Shown: piece after piece, positions 13,294 to 30,299 of the stretch
Position numbering within the stretch: position 1 is the first letter of the stretch
Layout of the letters: every line of letters starts with the position of its first letter
Source: Rhododendron vialii
Lineage: Eukaryota; Streptophyta; Magnoliopsida; Ericales; Ericaceae
DNA length: 64,000 nucleotides
Assembly: GCF_030253575.1 (NCBI RefSeq)
Contig: NC_080561.1
Coordinates: forward strand, 5,323,001 to 5,387,000
Reading direction: 5' to 3'
Notes under the pieces: model-generated
The model's database searches: none
Told to the model about the DNA's origin: nothing
What the model saw: only the letters and a program-made list of their open reading frames with translations
Program-made: the position numbers and the translations under genes

Positions 13294-13684
13294 GCGGAGC
13301 CGCGGAGGAGGTAAATGAATTAGAGTGAGGTCAAACTTGTCAAAATTAAGGACCCCACCCCCCTCCACGTGTTCACACTCTCCCTCCCTCCTCCACCCCC
13401 GGAGGCCCGGAGAGAGAGAGAGAGAGAGAACGAATAAAAAACAGCCTGTACTGTCAGCTGTGACCAGCACATCTCACCTCCCTCCCCCCTCTCTCTCTCC
13501 TCCCCTTCTCTCTCCCTCTCCCCTTCTTTTCCACTTTAACACATTCCCCATATCCTCCCTACAAGATTCATTCCACTCTCTAAAACTTCCATTTCACTCT
13601 TCCATTCTCTTCTCTCTTCCTCAAAATCTGAAAGTTTTTGTGTTTCTCGCCCTGCGTGTGTGCTCAACACCCCTAACCAAAGAC

Positions 13685-14506
13685 ATGACCTCCATTTACG
13701 AGACCTTTCAAAAACGAACCACCTTCAATATCCCCTCCATGAAAAACCACTCCCTCCCCACATCCCACTCCCCCACCACCACCACCACGAAACCCGTATC
13801 CCACCTCCGCCGCCGCCTCTCCTCCTTCTCCCTGAACCTCCACCCCTCCCCGGACCGGATCACCTCCACCACCTCGTGGGTCTTCCGCCGGTCCAAATCG
13901 GTCTCCTCGATGGGCGAGAGCGCGGGGAGCTCGATCAAGGAGTGGTGGGAGTGGGGAGTGGGCTGGATCCTGTCGAAGAAGCCCACGTTCGCCAAGGACC
14001 TGGAGATGAACGAGCACGAGTCGTCGTTGCTGGGGTTGAACGCCAAGGGGACGTGGAAGCACGTGTTCTATAAGGTCAGATCTGAGTTCAGGAAGCTTGT
14101 CGGTGGGGATAACAACCTTGTTCTACCTCAAACTTTCAGGTACGATTCCGTTACTTAACTACGTACAACGGTTTTGGTCGGTCAATCTCGTACTGTACCA
14201 GCCGGTACCGTGACAGAACATGAACGGGCTTTATAAAATTATGTTCGAGCTTGACTTGTTTATGAGACAAACCGATCTGAAACGAGCCATAATCAGGCTG
14301 ATATCGAGTAGTTGAATTTTTTAAACAAACTTATGAGCAGAGTAGTAGTTTATTCGAACTTGGTTCAAAAGCTTAACAAGCTCTCGTAAAGGCGTTCGAA
14401 ATTGATTAGTTTATGTAAAATGTTGGCCGTCCTCGAACTTTTCAGGTACGATTCGGTGGCTTATTCGAAAAACTTCGACGACCGGAGGAGCAAAATGCAA
14501 GATTAA
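13685..14506 (+). CDS. Conserved small plant protein of unknown function
   Basis: Two exons, 13685-14139 and 14446-14506, give 171 residues. I chose the ATG at 13685 (MTSIYETFQK). The frame stays open upstream to 13325, but that part is low-complexity CT/C-rich leader and has no protein-like composition. The N-terminal half is Ser/Pro/Thr-rich and basic (HLRRRLSSFSLNL). The C-terminal half looks like a conserved plant family: RRSKSVSSMGE, IKEWWEWGVGWILSKKP, KDLEMNEHE, GTWKHVFYKVRSEFRKL, LPQTFRYDS. Splicing gives the C terminus YDSVAYSKNFDDRRSKMQD; without splicing the frame ends at YDSVT. I recall similar plant proteins ending in a YSKNFDD-like tail, which favours splicing. No signal peptide or membrane segment is visible. 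The intron is bordered by a direct repeat of the splice junction (see findings). Biochemical function unknown. Confidence 0.85.
14131..14463 (+). repeat. Direct repeat bordering an intron of the 13685 gene
   Basis: AACTTTCAGGTACGATTC and the following bases (14131-14157) recur as AACTTTTCAGGTACGATTC plus following bases at 14436-14463, differing at only a few positions over about 27 bp. Each copy contains the CAG|GT junction, one used as donor and the other as acceptor. The intervening 306-bp intron is rich in GAGC/GCTTG-type repeat sequence. Confidence 0.85.
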
Positions 14507-16736
14507 TTCATTCGATCGATCTCCATCCGATCTGGGGATAGTAATTCGTTCTGGGGGATAGTACGTACCCACATATCTTTGTAAGTAATTCACCGTGATT
14601 CGGTTCGTAATTCGTGAAAAAAAATAAGGCTGTGAAGATCGATCGACTCTCCAAAATGGATCTAGCTCAACTGCTCAAGCACGTTTTTTGCATGCCATAT
14701 TTTTCCTTTTTGTTTTCTTTGTATTTTTTTTTTGGTTATAAGGGACCTGTAAATTAGTTGTGTTGCCATAAATCTGGGATTAATTAAGTTGTACGAGGAT
14801 TTATGATTAATTCTTTCATTTACTTGATTTGGTTTGTTTATGTAATTTTCTTTTAATTAAGTTTTCGCCTGCAATTTTCATTCATTGGTCCAACTTTGTT
14901 TTGCATGTATTGCTTTACTCTGCTTTTTGGCAGTTTTGCTTTCGGTAATTCGGATATTAAACTTGCTGAATCAGGGGCATCCGTCGAGTGGGGCCCGTTC
15001 CGATCACACTCTAATCTATCGAAAATGTTCATTTTGTACAGTTCGTTGAGTAGAACAAGTGGCTTTGAAGTTATCTTAATCTCGAATATTATTAAGTACC
15101 TGATTGAAACACATGTATATAACTCAGAAATAATGGGTTTCAAGAGATTTGAACTCGACAGGGCAGCACGGTGTTGCCCCTCCAAAGGACAGCACGTCCC
15201 TGATTCCTAAAGTTGCATACCCTATTATGGAAAGCGATGGATCCTCTCTCACTCAGATAATCTTTCAAAAATCAAAATAGCTTGTGTTTCTATTCTGAAC
15301 CTCAGATTGCAAATGAGCTCTCAATTCTTGCGCTCGCGAAATTTAGTACAATTTAGAATGTGTTTCAGCGACACATGCACGTTTGTGCTCACACATCTGC
15401 ACGCAGATTATGTACATCTTCTTTCTCCACCTCCGTAAACTCGACTATTCTTTTCTATTTTTGACATGATTGTTTAGAACAGTGATGACACCTTCACAAA
15501 TTTTGGTGCACTGGCGGTTGGATGTGCACGTAGCTTCGATTAACCTCGGATGGATTTGAAACACATTACTACTAGTATTGAAATTTGTGTGCATGTTTCC
15601 TGAGGAATGAACAATTTTGATTATTGAAATCTACAAATGCGGTGAACAAGACCGGAGAGCATCAATAAATGATCGATCTATTCAGATTTAAGAGATTACA
15701 AACACTTGTTTTTATGCGTTTTATACTTTCAATAAAATTACCTTTACCTAATTTCGAAAACAACACTCTCAACCAAATAGTGACTAATCATTTGTTATGA
15801 TGAAGAAGCCTTTACATTTAAGGCTCCAGAGCCCACCAATATCTTAAGCTCAATAGGTTGTGATTGAGAGTTAAATCTACCAAGTGTCGGTGCAGAGCTA
15901 TGTGTCGGTGCATAGCTATATATGTGTCGGTGCTCAGTGATGTATATTATATGTACCGTATATAACGTTGTATAAAGATTATACTCCTATATTGGTGACC
16001 CTTCATTTTCAATTGGAATAATTAAATGAGTAAGCAAGTACTACCAATCAGTAATTAACTTGTATTTAAAAGAAATGGAATGGGTTCGGATTCTCTCCGG
16101 TCTATGTTTTGAACTAGATGGGGAAGTCTAAATTTGAATCATACATTGAAATAATCTATGGTTCAGATTTCCTTAGAGACTTTAATTGTAGCTATGAACA
16201 ATCGAAATTTTAACTATTTCATTCGATCCAAATTGAAAAAATTGAGTACACAAGTAGTGGAGTACTATCAGTCAGTAACTTGTAGGAGTATTTAAAAGGA
16301 GATAGACTTATTCACAGAGCCGCTATAAACAGGTTGTTCACAGAGCTGCGCGATCTCAGCCGTCCGTTTGGATTTTGGACAGTCCAAAACACTCTTAGAC
16401 GGTCGTGATTCACCTTCATAAACAACTGTTGACGGAACCCCTCCGGTAAAAAGATTTTCTCATTTAAAAGAAAAGGCATCAATCACTAGAACTGGAGTAA
16501 AAATATCTTGAGGGGCCAACAAAGAGCCATATATGCACATGGTTTAGCACATGCTGTCATGCATGCATGATCCCATAAGGCACCTCTAACACTTAATTAG
16601 CGGCTCCGTTTATAAGTCGATCTCAAAAAGTGTTTGAACAGAGTTGTACCACTAATTAGCTGATTAAAAAAATGAGCTGCACTAATTAAGGGTAAATAAA
16701 TAAGGCCACAAATTGTTTTTGGTTAAAAATATACTA
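14507..16736. other. Spacer without recognisable gene
   Basis: 3' flank of the small gene followed by AT-rich spacer. Near 16320-16440 is a GC-richer piece with 'gatctcagccgtccg' and 'gtccaaaac', related to the palindromic MITE-like sequences at 51225-51270, 55630-55780 and 60770-60900. No protein-like frame was found. Confidence 0.55.
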
Positions 16737-17008
16737 CTCCCTCCGTTCCTTTTTAAATGTCCTGCTTCGTAACTCCAACTTATTAAAAAGATATCATCAT
16801 TATACCTTTCACATCAACTTTTTCCTCCACTTTCCCTACTTACCCATCATCATTACACTTTTACTCACTAAAATTTTCAAAATGGAATATACTTTTAGGG
16901 ACAAAATAGACAATACACCAACTTTTACCCACTAACTTTACAAAATAGACACTTATTAAGGGACAGCCCAAAATGGAATACTGGACTCTAAAAAAGGGAC
17001 GGAGGGAT
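16737..17008. mobile_element. Stowaway-like (Tc1/mariner) MITE
   Basis: 272-bp element with terminal inverted repeats CTCCCTCCGTTCC / GGGACGGAGGGA and a flanking TA on each side. The interior matches the element at 31596-31879 (for example 'aaaatagacacttattaagg'). No coding capacity. Confidence 0.85.
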
Positions 17009-17009
17009 T

Positions 17010-19160
17010 AGCTAATTTTAACTGATATATATGACTTTAAACTAATTAATTAGCTTGCAAATGAAACAAACACATCCACGCTGGAATTCTAATCTGAACA
17101 TGGCTAGGCTTGCAGTGGTGCACATTATACATTACTGCTGTATTAAAAGTTTAAAACTATTCCTAATTATATTAATCTTTATGCATGTGAGCTGCACAAC
17201 ATTAAATTGTGTCCCTTTAGTGTGGCATAAACTAGCTAATTTGTTATCAAGACAGTTTAGCTATAATTAATGACCGTTTATTTAATTTTTCGTCAAAATT
17301 TTTGAGATCAATCATTCGTATTCACGAGATGTATCAGAAAAATATAAAACAATGGACCAGATTGAAAAAGGTCTAGTTAAGATGACGCTAAATAATATAA
17401 TTAAGATAGTAATTGTTTCAAACTTTTTTAAACAAGAACTTCAAAAATGCGAACAATAATAACAAAACGTTAATTTAGAACAAAGAGTCCCTATTAGTCA
17501 AAGAATTGATCGAATGAAAGCATGATAACAGCTAGACACCTCAGTGATCATATAAAATTAAGTAACGAGCTTAATTACTCAGATCATCATAAGTTTGCAG
17601 GTTCAATATATATTCACTCTAAGAATAGAACTCTCGGGGTTACTGAAGTCTAGAGAATTGTCTAATCACCTATTTTCAGAGCTCCAAATTAGTTAAAATA
17701 TTCGTAAGTTAATTCAAACACTCCAGTTATGTATATAGAAAATAATAAAATGGTTTGGTCCCTCTGTCTCAAGACTAAAGAAGGTGACGTGGTCGAATTA
17801 GTTCCAGCAATGTCAACGACAAGATATTTCAACAATGAATGGTTTCGTATTTTTAATTGAAAATAAAAGAAAAGGAAAAAGGAGAAGGTGTGTTGAGGTG
17901 GAAAAGGACCATTAATCAACTCGCAACCCTTAACCTAAAAGCCCGGTTTGATGTTGAGTCTCAAACTGTTTTAATAAAAGAAAAGAAAAAATTCATTGGA
18001 CAAAGATGTTCGAACACATATTCGGATGAAATGTGTCCTGAGTTGCTTGGTACGTACATGTAGACCTCAAATATTCATTTGCATCGACTAGTCCATTTCA
18101 AACACGTTTATATGCAAATCTGTGGGTCTAAACATATGTACGTATCCAAGAATTTATAACACTCATCTTCATCAAATGATGAAGATCGCCACCCCATGAA
18201 ATTGAGCTTTCCCCACCCATTCGCTTTGTTTACAATTATCTTACCATATGCTAATTTTCTGGTTAGAGTTCTAATTATATGTTTGATTCGCAGGGGAGAA
18301 GGAGCGATTAGATTGATTCTGATTGTATTTTGGGAATGAATCCTCTTCCGTACTAACTGTTTCGAGGAGGTGTCTCATAAATATGGATTCTACAAGAATA
18401 CTCTTACCGATAGAAGTATATTATATTGTAAGACAAATGTAGACTATCTAGAAGTATATTATATTGTAAGACAAATGTAGACTGTCTAGGAATGAGAAGA
18501 TCTCATCCCTAACAGTTTACACCCCTAATTGAAATTACTATTTAATCTCGAATGGTCGAATACCAAAACCTCGCAAAACACGAAGCTGCCAAAGTGAATG
18601 CAACTACATTTATTGATCTAGGAAAAAAATTCACAATCCTAAACCGATCAACTTTTCAACAAATATCTTCAACGACAATTTCAGCTTCGGTAGGATAAGA
18701 CCTTTTGCTATCCAAAATCTGAAACAACTGCTACGAGTCCTTTTTTTACCGTAAGCGAATCGAAACCTAACAACCTAGCAAGTTGTAAGGCATTCCTGCC
18801 CAACATGGACTCAGGACATAGAACTGACAACAACCTCCCAAATGAATCGAAAATATCAGGAAGCGACACAAATATGGCCATACGAGGAGGGATTGGGAAA
18901 ATTCTGAGCAATAATGCTAGTACCGCAAAGACTTAAACACATAATTACACAAACTCACTTACATCAAATATGTGGACCCCATTTGATATGAATGAGTTTT
19001 GTGTGATTATGAACGTAAGTGTTTATGGTTATTGCATTATTGAATTCATTTCTGAGGGGCTGCATAGGAGAGGGAGCTATTGCCACGTGGCAGATCAGAT
19101 ATGGAATATTCTTGTGGCTCTTATTAGTGAATTATTCCTTGGCTGCTCATAGTAAAGACA
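17010..19160. other. AT-rich spacer, no gene seen
   Basis: No conserved frame was detected. It contains a 38-bp tandem duplication at 18411-18486. A TATA-like ctatatttaac lies near 19168, just ahead of the next gene. Confidence 0.55.
18411..18486. repeat. 38-bp tandem duplication
   Basis: Two adjacent copies of a 38-bp unit beginning TAGAAGTATATTATATTG, differing at about one base. Confidence 0.9.
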
Positions 19161-19238
19161 AGCTTTTGCTATATTTAACGTCGTACGCAATTCTTAGTTG
19201 TACTTTCTTCTAACTGAAGCCTTTCTTGCTCTGACAAT

Positions 19239-19240
<2 letters not shown>

Positions 19241-19282
<42 letters not shown>
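19241..19282 (+). repeat. (TC)21 in the probable 5' leader of the 19330 gene
   Basis: Pure TC tract 47 bp upstream of the start codon, downstream of a TATA-like ctatatttaac. CT tracts in plant leaders are common and can bind BPC/GAGA factors. A regulatory role is inference. Confidence 0.85.
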
Positions 19283-19284
<2 letters not shown>

Positions 19285-19329
19285 TTGAAACGGATTATGT
19301 ACGTCTGAAGTCAGTAGCAGAACAATAAA

Positions 19330-22300
19330 ATGGCACTAATGTCATCTGCGAGTAACAGGGTTACCAATAACTACATCCTATTCCCCAACAACAGAACCCT
19401 TATTCACAGTCATAAATTCCAGCTTCATTGTCACAAAAGCTATCTTGTTAACAGCCTCAACACTAGTTTAAGCTCTAAATATAATCGAACAACCACCATC
19501 TCCGCCGTAAGTTCCTCCTCAGCACCACCAGACGTTGTTGAAATTGATGGGAGCAGCAGCTTGATTGCTTCTTCCACCATATCCTCCAGTAAGCTCTCGT
19601 GTCGATCTCCTATATGTTTCTCTGACTTGCTGTGTTTGGTTTGTTTTTTAAAAAATAGTAGGGGTAATTAGTGGGAAGAGATAAAAAGAAATATTGGAAG
19701 TATGGGGAATCTAGATGGAATCAGGGGGAATTTTTTGAAATTTTTTTTTTGAGAAGCAAACCAAACACAGCTAATTGTTTGAGATTTTGTATAGGAGTAT
19801 TCGATGGATACCCAAGTTATGTATGCATGTTTTACATATGAGAAACAATAAGTATTTCTTTCTATGATTTCGAGTATCTGGGCTAGCTTACCAGCAATTC
19901 GTCTAATCGCGGGATTTCATAACCGCGCAAATATCCAATGGCATCATGATTTTTCAATTGACACCTCAAGTGTAATGTTTTGCACCCAATATTTTTTCCC
20001 TCAAGCATTGTTAGTTATAGTTAGTGCGATTTGAACTCCTGTCGAATAAATTGCGAGTACATGGTGCCTACCACACCACTTGCTAGTTTGTAGTTCAACT
20101 TGTAAAGCTCTTACTTCTCCCTAAACTGCTATTGTTCTAGTTTTGGACCCCGTAATCAAACATTCTGATTCCGCCCCTACTGACATGCTCCTACCCAGCC
20201 AACCCCTTGGATTTGAATGAGAACACTTCATTCAGTTACTGGGATTTTATTGCACCATCTCATTCTTAATTGGATTGTGGCTGTTCTATGAAATTGGAAA
20301 ACTTTCTCTTCAGAATCTAGTAAATCTTAATTCTTTCTTTATTTCCTGCACCCAATCTTCCTATTCAGCTTGATCTTTTCTCTATGGTGTGGCTGTTGCT
20401 TCTAGTGTTTCCTTGTGAATATACAGTACTAGTTCACATTGAAACTCCTCTCCAAAACCACACTCTACACTAGAGTGGATTTAGTGCAAAGTATCACATC
20501 AACTTCAAAATCCATATCCGATGTCATACAAGCACAGCATAGGCGTCACATTAGCTGGATGGGTGTCTGAATTTTCTATCATGAGTGCTTTCCTTTGTAG
20601 TGCAATTTTTGGTCTAATTATCTTTATTTTCATTCTTCTGCACTATATCGGGTCAAGAATGGGTAGAATTTGCGAACAAAGTGTCAGGGGAATGGGATGG
20701 GTACGGGGCAGATTTTTCAAGCGAAGGAGAACCGATCGAGCTTCCAGAACAAGTAGTCCCCGAAGCTTTCCGGGAGTGGGAGGTCAAGGTGTTTGATTGG
20801 CAAACTCAATGCCCAACTCTTGCTCAGCCACAAGATTTCACTATTTTCTATAAACTGATAAAGCTACTCCCCACTGTTGGATGTGAAGCTGATGCTGCAA
20901 CTCAGTACAGCATCGAAGAGAGGAATATAGGAGGTGCAGATAACTTTGCCTCTGCATTTGCGTATCAGTCTAGCGGATGCTATGCAGCCGTTTGGTCAAT
21001 GAAGGACCATCCCACATACAGAATACTTGAGTTGGAACATTGCTTGGTTGATCCGCGAAGTCGGGAGTCACGGGTGAGGATAATTCAGGTTGTCCATGTT
21101 GAGAAGAGTAAGTTCATGTTGAAGAATATCAAGGTCTTCTGCGAGCAGTGGTATGGGCCTTTCAGAAACGGGGAGCAGCTAGGTGGATGTGCTATTCGTG
21201 ACACTGCATTTGCTTCCACAGATGCCTTGACAAGTTCGGAAGTTACCGGTGTTTGGGAAGGCCTTCATGCTGTTGCCTGCTTCCAGAATTCTCAAACTGT
21301 GAGTTGGGAAATTTCTCGCCTTCCTTCCTTTCACTTTTTCTTCGAGATATTGTCATTGAACCTGAATATGTTCTTTTGCCAAGAAGGATGTTTTTGGTCA
21401 TAAATTAGCCTTCGCACTTTAGTGCGTTTTGTCTAGTTGGTGGTAAATCAGCTGATCCATAGCGTAAAAAAAATCTCTCATCTAGTCGCTTTATGACTTG
21501 AGGTTAGTGAATAAATGATTTTGCCGAGGATACAGATGATACTTTCACATTGCAATACCTTCATTCTGAATGGGGCAAATGGGCAATAGGGAGCTTTAGT
21601 AACTCTTTTACACGAATAAAGTTCTCGAAGCAGGAAGTATGTGTGAACTTAGAAGATTGGAAATTTTCTTGTCCTATAACTTCTTATTGGTTATTCCTCC
21701 CACTAGACTTCGAGTTACTCGTATCCTGTGCAGCATAAAATATGCATAGTAAGTTGTAGTATTAGTATTTCGTTCAGTCTGTTGATGCTCATGAATTTAA
21801 AGCACTTGACATAACTCTGCTGCCCAATCTGATTTTGAGCTTTCACTTGCGCCAGAACACTGTTCAAGAGCTACTAGATGACAACGTGCGGAAGTCAGTG
21901 AGGGATGAAAACAATCTGGTATTGCTTCCAAAACAATTGTGGAGTTCAGTTAAAGACAGAGAAGATGAAACTTTCTGTGAGGTGGGATGGCTATTTGATC
22001 AGGGGCATGCTATTACGTCAAAATGCATCTTTTCACCTGATGCAGGGCTGAAGGCAAGTAACGCAAACATTCACACAGCCACACACATCCGAAGTGTAAT
22101 CTTTTTAAATTTTGGTCGTAGTCAACAGTGTTACTAGTTGTAAATTTCTGATGTGAAATGGTAGCGATCCTGGTTAATAGGAAAGAAGTTAGCCTAGTCT
22201 ACCAATATCTGCAGTGGGTTCCTTTCTTCTTTCGGGGTCATTTGATGGGTAGGCACAATACCTTATACCAGACTTCTCTTGGAGCAGCTTTCATCCTTTT

Positions 22301-22624
22301 ATGGCTTTCGAACGCCCTAGTCAAACGCCCTAGTCATCTGACCTGTTTTACCTGGTGTTTCAGGACCCTAAGTGTTTGGACATATGGTTTGCGCTTCCTT
22401 AATACTATCAGAAAACTAAAATACGAGAACTCAATCCAAAGTTAATATGCTGATGCATCATCCTTCTTCACACCCGTATGAATGCTAAGGTGGATTGATA
22501 GATGTTGCAATGGAGTTTGTTGCCATCCCCCTAGATAATTATGATGTAGTTGTTTTAACATTGGCTACTGTTTCCTTTGCAGGAAATCGTAATCGCACAT
22601 GAAACTTCAGCCGGGATACAATAG
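19330..22624 (+). CDS. Conserved plant protein of unknown function, probably plastid-targeted
   Basis: Four exons, 19330-19588, 20658-21298, 21856-22053 and 22583-22624, sum to 1140 nt (379 residues plus stop). The first about 75 residues are Ser/Thr/Asn-rich, basic and nearly free of acidic residues (MALMSSASNRVTNN...), which fits a chloroplast transit peptide. The mature part has conserved-looking stretches: KWVEFANKVSGEWDGYGADF, WEVKVFDWQTQCPT, KLLPTVGCEADAAT, YRILELEHCLVDPRSRESR, VFCEQWYGPF, LLPKQLWSSV and GWLFDQGHAITSKCIFSP. It looks like a single-copy plant family of unknown biochemical role; I do not recognise a catalytic signature. Exon 1 is a separate targeting exon. Intron 3 (22054-22582) starts with GC (AAG|gcaagt), needed to join GLK to EIVIAHETSAGIQ. 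The first acceptor (20657) is inferred from frame alone, so the residue at that junction is less certain. Confidence 0.85.
19629..19771. mobile_element. Short MITE in intron 1 of the 19330 gene
   Basis: Inverted termini GCTGTGTTTGGTTTG and CAAACCAAACACAGC bracket 143 bp immediately downstream of exon 1. The ends resemble Tourist/PIF or hAT MITE termini, but no clear TSD was seen. Confidence 0.65.
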
Positions 22625-24081
22625 CATCTGAATCAGCAGCTTTGGAATCAATTACCAATCCAGCAGCATAAAGCATTTGCTCCATATCAAGGAAATACAA
22701 GTATCGCTCTTTCCGATAGAAAAAAAAAAGTGAAATGTAGTAGAATGGTTCGAGTGGAAGGGGGTAGCGTAATACTTCTGCTTCTGCTGATGTAAAAGCG
22801 AAACATGTAGTAGAACGGTTCGAGTTGAGGAGGTAGCATGAAAACACCGAATTGCAAGTATTATCCTACGGCTGTCCTAAATTTCTTATCTACCCTCCTC
22901 GCATTCATCATTGTTTGCAAGTCCTGCCCTCGATGTGTACGGGAGTTTGCTTTCTTCGCTATTATAATCTGAAAGTGCCTTGTTCTTAGCTTTGTTTTTG
23001 TACTGTACTGTACACATCCCCTTAGGCGCACAAACCACCGGGTGTGGCAGGCAGCAACACTTCAATAGGTCATTTTTCCTTTGTTCTGAGGCACATCCGG
23101 GTTAGTGTCGCCCTTACGTCAAACCTTGAAACCTTACCGTCTAACCTTCACTTCCACATCGTCTCACGTGATTTATAGGTTCATGGTTTACTCAATTCAA
23201 TGGAAATAGCATTAAGGTCCAGAGTCATCAACACAATCTGAAGGATGAAAAGATCAGTAGAACAATACCCACTCCCCAACAATAAGCACAAAACACCAGA
23301 AAGTAATGTCAGCCTAAAAACAGCAGTATCATTACATGCTGAAATTACAAATCACTCGTTTTTCCAGTTACCCAGCAACTTAAAAGAACGACTGACAAAT
23401 GCTAAACCGTTAAAACCCACAAGAAAAATCCAGGTAACTTTGGTAACCATCAAGAGCAGGGGAGCATCCATATGTTCTCCCCAGACACTTTACTGAACCT
23501 CCTCTCCTTGCTATGCCTGTACAACCTGCAGACGTGTAAGAATATGAGAGAGCCCAATCAGTCAATCGCACTTGACAAACAAATTACCACACAGAGGTAA
23601 ACATGTTCTCTCCAAATAATAACCCTATTTTATACTGATGAAAAGTTCCAGTTTACTTTATGGTTTAGTTGCTGAAAACATGGGCTAAATGGTCACAAAG
23701 TCTCCTTTTCGAGTTTCCACTTCACATTCAACATATGAACCTACGCAGGAAGAAAGTTTTTCTCATATTTCATACCGAGGTCCCTCAAAAGTAACAAAAT
23801 TCACATTTCTCTTGTCATGTAGCATGAGCATAAATGAGAATGATGGAATCCAAGCAACAAAGTATGAGTTGGTTGGATTCTAGAATGCCAATATTGCTCT
23901 TCACAATATGAAGACAAGCCTAGCCTATTAATAGCATTTTTAAAATAATCAATCGCCTCCTCTAACGATCATAAGAGCAATGGAACAAACTCTGAGAACT
24001 CAGAATTGGTTTTTCAGTCTGCCAGCTGTCCATAGAACTACTGTGTAATGAATTTTAAAGAAGCAAGGTTATCCAAAGGAC
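22625..24081. other. 3' flank of the 19330 gene and spacer
   Basis: Contains the probable 3'UTR of the 19330 gene and an AT-rich spacer toward the convergent CDPK gene. No protein-like frame beyond short open stretches. Confidence 0.5.
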
Positions 24082-24436
24082 TGTTAAAGCATCCAACTCC
24101 AAACCAATTGGCAAAGAGTGGAGAGGCCGCCCAGGCTCATATACTAGTTTTGGAGGAGATAATTAACCGATGTGGGACAAACTCCAACACTCCCCCGCAT
24201 GTGCGACCCCCGACTCGTACGTGGAGAGGTAAACAAAGGATCCATAACATTTGGATCACAACAAACAACGGTGCACTTATGGCATAAACAAGGGGAACAA
24301 ATTCTCCGAAACCCTAGCTCTGATACCATGTTAAAGCATCCAACTTCAAACCAATTGGCAAAAAGTGGAGAGGCCGCCCGGGCTCATATACTAGTTTTGG
24401 AGGAGATAATTAACCGATGTGGGACAAACTCCAACA
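24082..24436 (-). mobile_element. TRIM (terminal-repeat retrotransposon in miniature)
   Basis: Two 108-bp direct repeats, 24082-24189 and 24329-24436, differ at about three positions and are bounded TG...CA. On the minus strand the sequence right after the upstream repeat is TGGTATCAGAGC (24317-24328), the primer-binding site matching the 3' end of initiator tRNA-Met. A purine-rich GCGGGGGAG precedes the downstream repeat. The internal region is only about 140 bp with no gag/pol, so it must have moved with proteins from elsewhere. Flanking 5-mers do not match (AGGAC/CCATA), so no TSD is visible. It lies about 290 bp beyond the CDPK stop codon, possibly within its 3'UTR or just after it. Confidence 0.9.
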
Positions 24437-24724
24437 CCATACTCATATGATGCAAACAGACAAAACATTCGCAGCATGCAACTGTAATGCTTTGGCACCA
24501 TTTCGCTACTGTACGTCATGATGCAAGCCAATCTCAGTACAGAAAACTTGAAAACCTCCATTAGTACTCATTTGATTAGCTCAATGATAGTTTATCAAAA
24601 TCATCAGATTTCTCGTGTAAAACCCAGTAGTGAAGGGTTGGGTTTACCAAACAAAATCTAGGAAGGGGATTGTTGAAATGCATAAAGCTCAAAAATACAT
24701 GCAACTTACATCTCTAGGAACAAG

Positions 24725-29666
<4,942 letters not shown>

Positions 29667-30169
29667 GAAACAATCTACAAATTCCAACACCCTTTTAAGC
29701 TCTATAGTTCAGAGCCCTTCTGCCATTCACTGATTCCTTACAATTACGCAGTAGTAACTGTAAACAAAACAACAAGTACAGATTAAGCCCTAAATCTCAG
29801 ATCACAAACTGAAGAGACATCCTCCCTTTGCATTGTGAGAGGGAGAGAAAACAAGAATTGGGTGGCTTCTAAATTGATGAAATTTGGTGAGAAAGAAAAT
29901 GGAACCCCCAAAAAACCCATCTTTTATTCTTTATTTCTCACCTGCTCAAGTTATCCAAAACAACTGATGGGATTATTCTTTTTTTTTTTTTCTTAATTTC
30001 TTGCAATTCAAAGGGGTTATTCTGAAAACAACATAAACTGGGAAAAAATGGAAGTACATCACATCAGATCGGATCACTTATCATCGGGCCAATTTCCAAT
30101 CACAAATGATCCATAGCAAAAGAACAAATAATCTCTAGTTGTACATAAACTGGTATCAAGAAAATCAAG

Positions 30170-30174
<5 letters not shown>

Positions 30175-30201
<27 letters not shown>
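30175..30201 (-). repeat. (GA)13 at the probable leader intron/5'UTR of the CDPK gene
   Basis: On the minus strand CCAAAG|gtactctctc at 30210-30201 reads as a plausible donor of a 5'UTR intron, with the CT tract at its start. An acceptor would lie shortly upstream of the start codon at 29666. The leader intron is inferred from splice consensus only. Confidence 0.5.
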
Positions 30202-30299
30202 TACCTTTGGTGAACCAAGTATAGATATTAACCTCCATTATTCTGAGAGTGAAATACTCGAATCTCTCATCCATCAAGACCTCTCCCCTTTCTGGGTTA

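Noticed and set aside
13325..13684. In-frame upstream extension giving a 277-residue protein
   Set aside because: The extension is low-complexity CT/C-rich leader with SPSLLHPRRP-like composition. The conserved-looking protein begins at or after MTSIYETFQ (13685).
14140..14158. Unspliced stop (YDSVT) as the true C terminus of the 13685 gene
   Set aside because: Consensus donor and acceptor join in frame and extend the protein with a tail resembling family members. Kept only as a possible retained-intron isoform.
18708..18911. Minus-strand 67-residue frame with gene-like composition
   Set aside because: No recognised motif, no splice-supported extension, and stops follow directly. A vague mTERF-like look was too weak to report.
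29667..29690. Upstream ATG for the CDPK (MLEFVDCF...)
   Set aside because: It would bury the MGNTC myristoylation/palmitoylation start that is typical of CPK9-type kinases.
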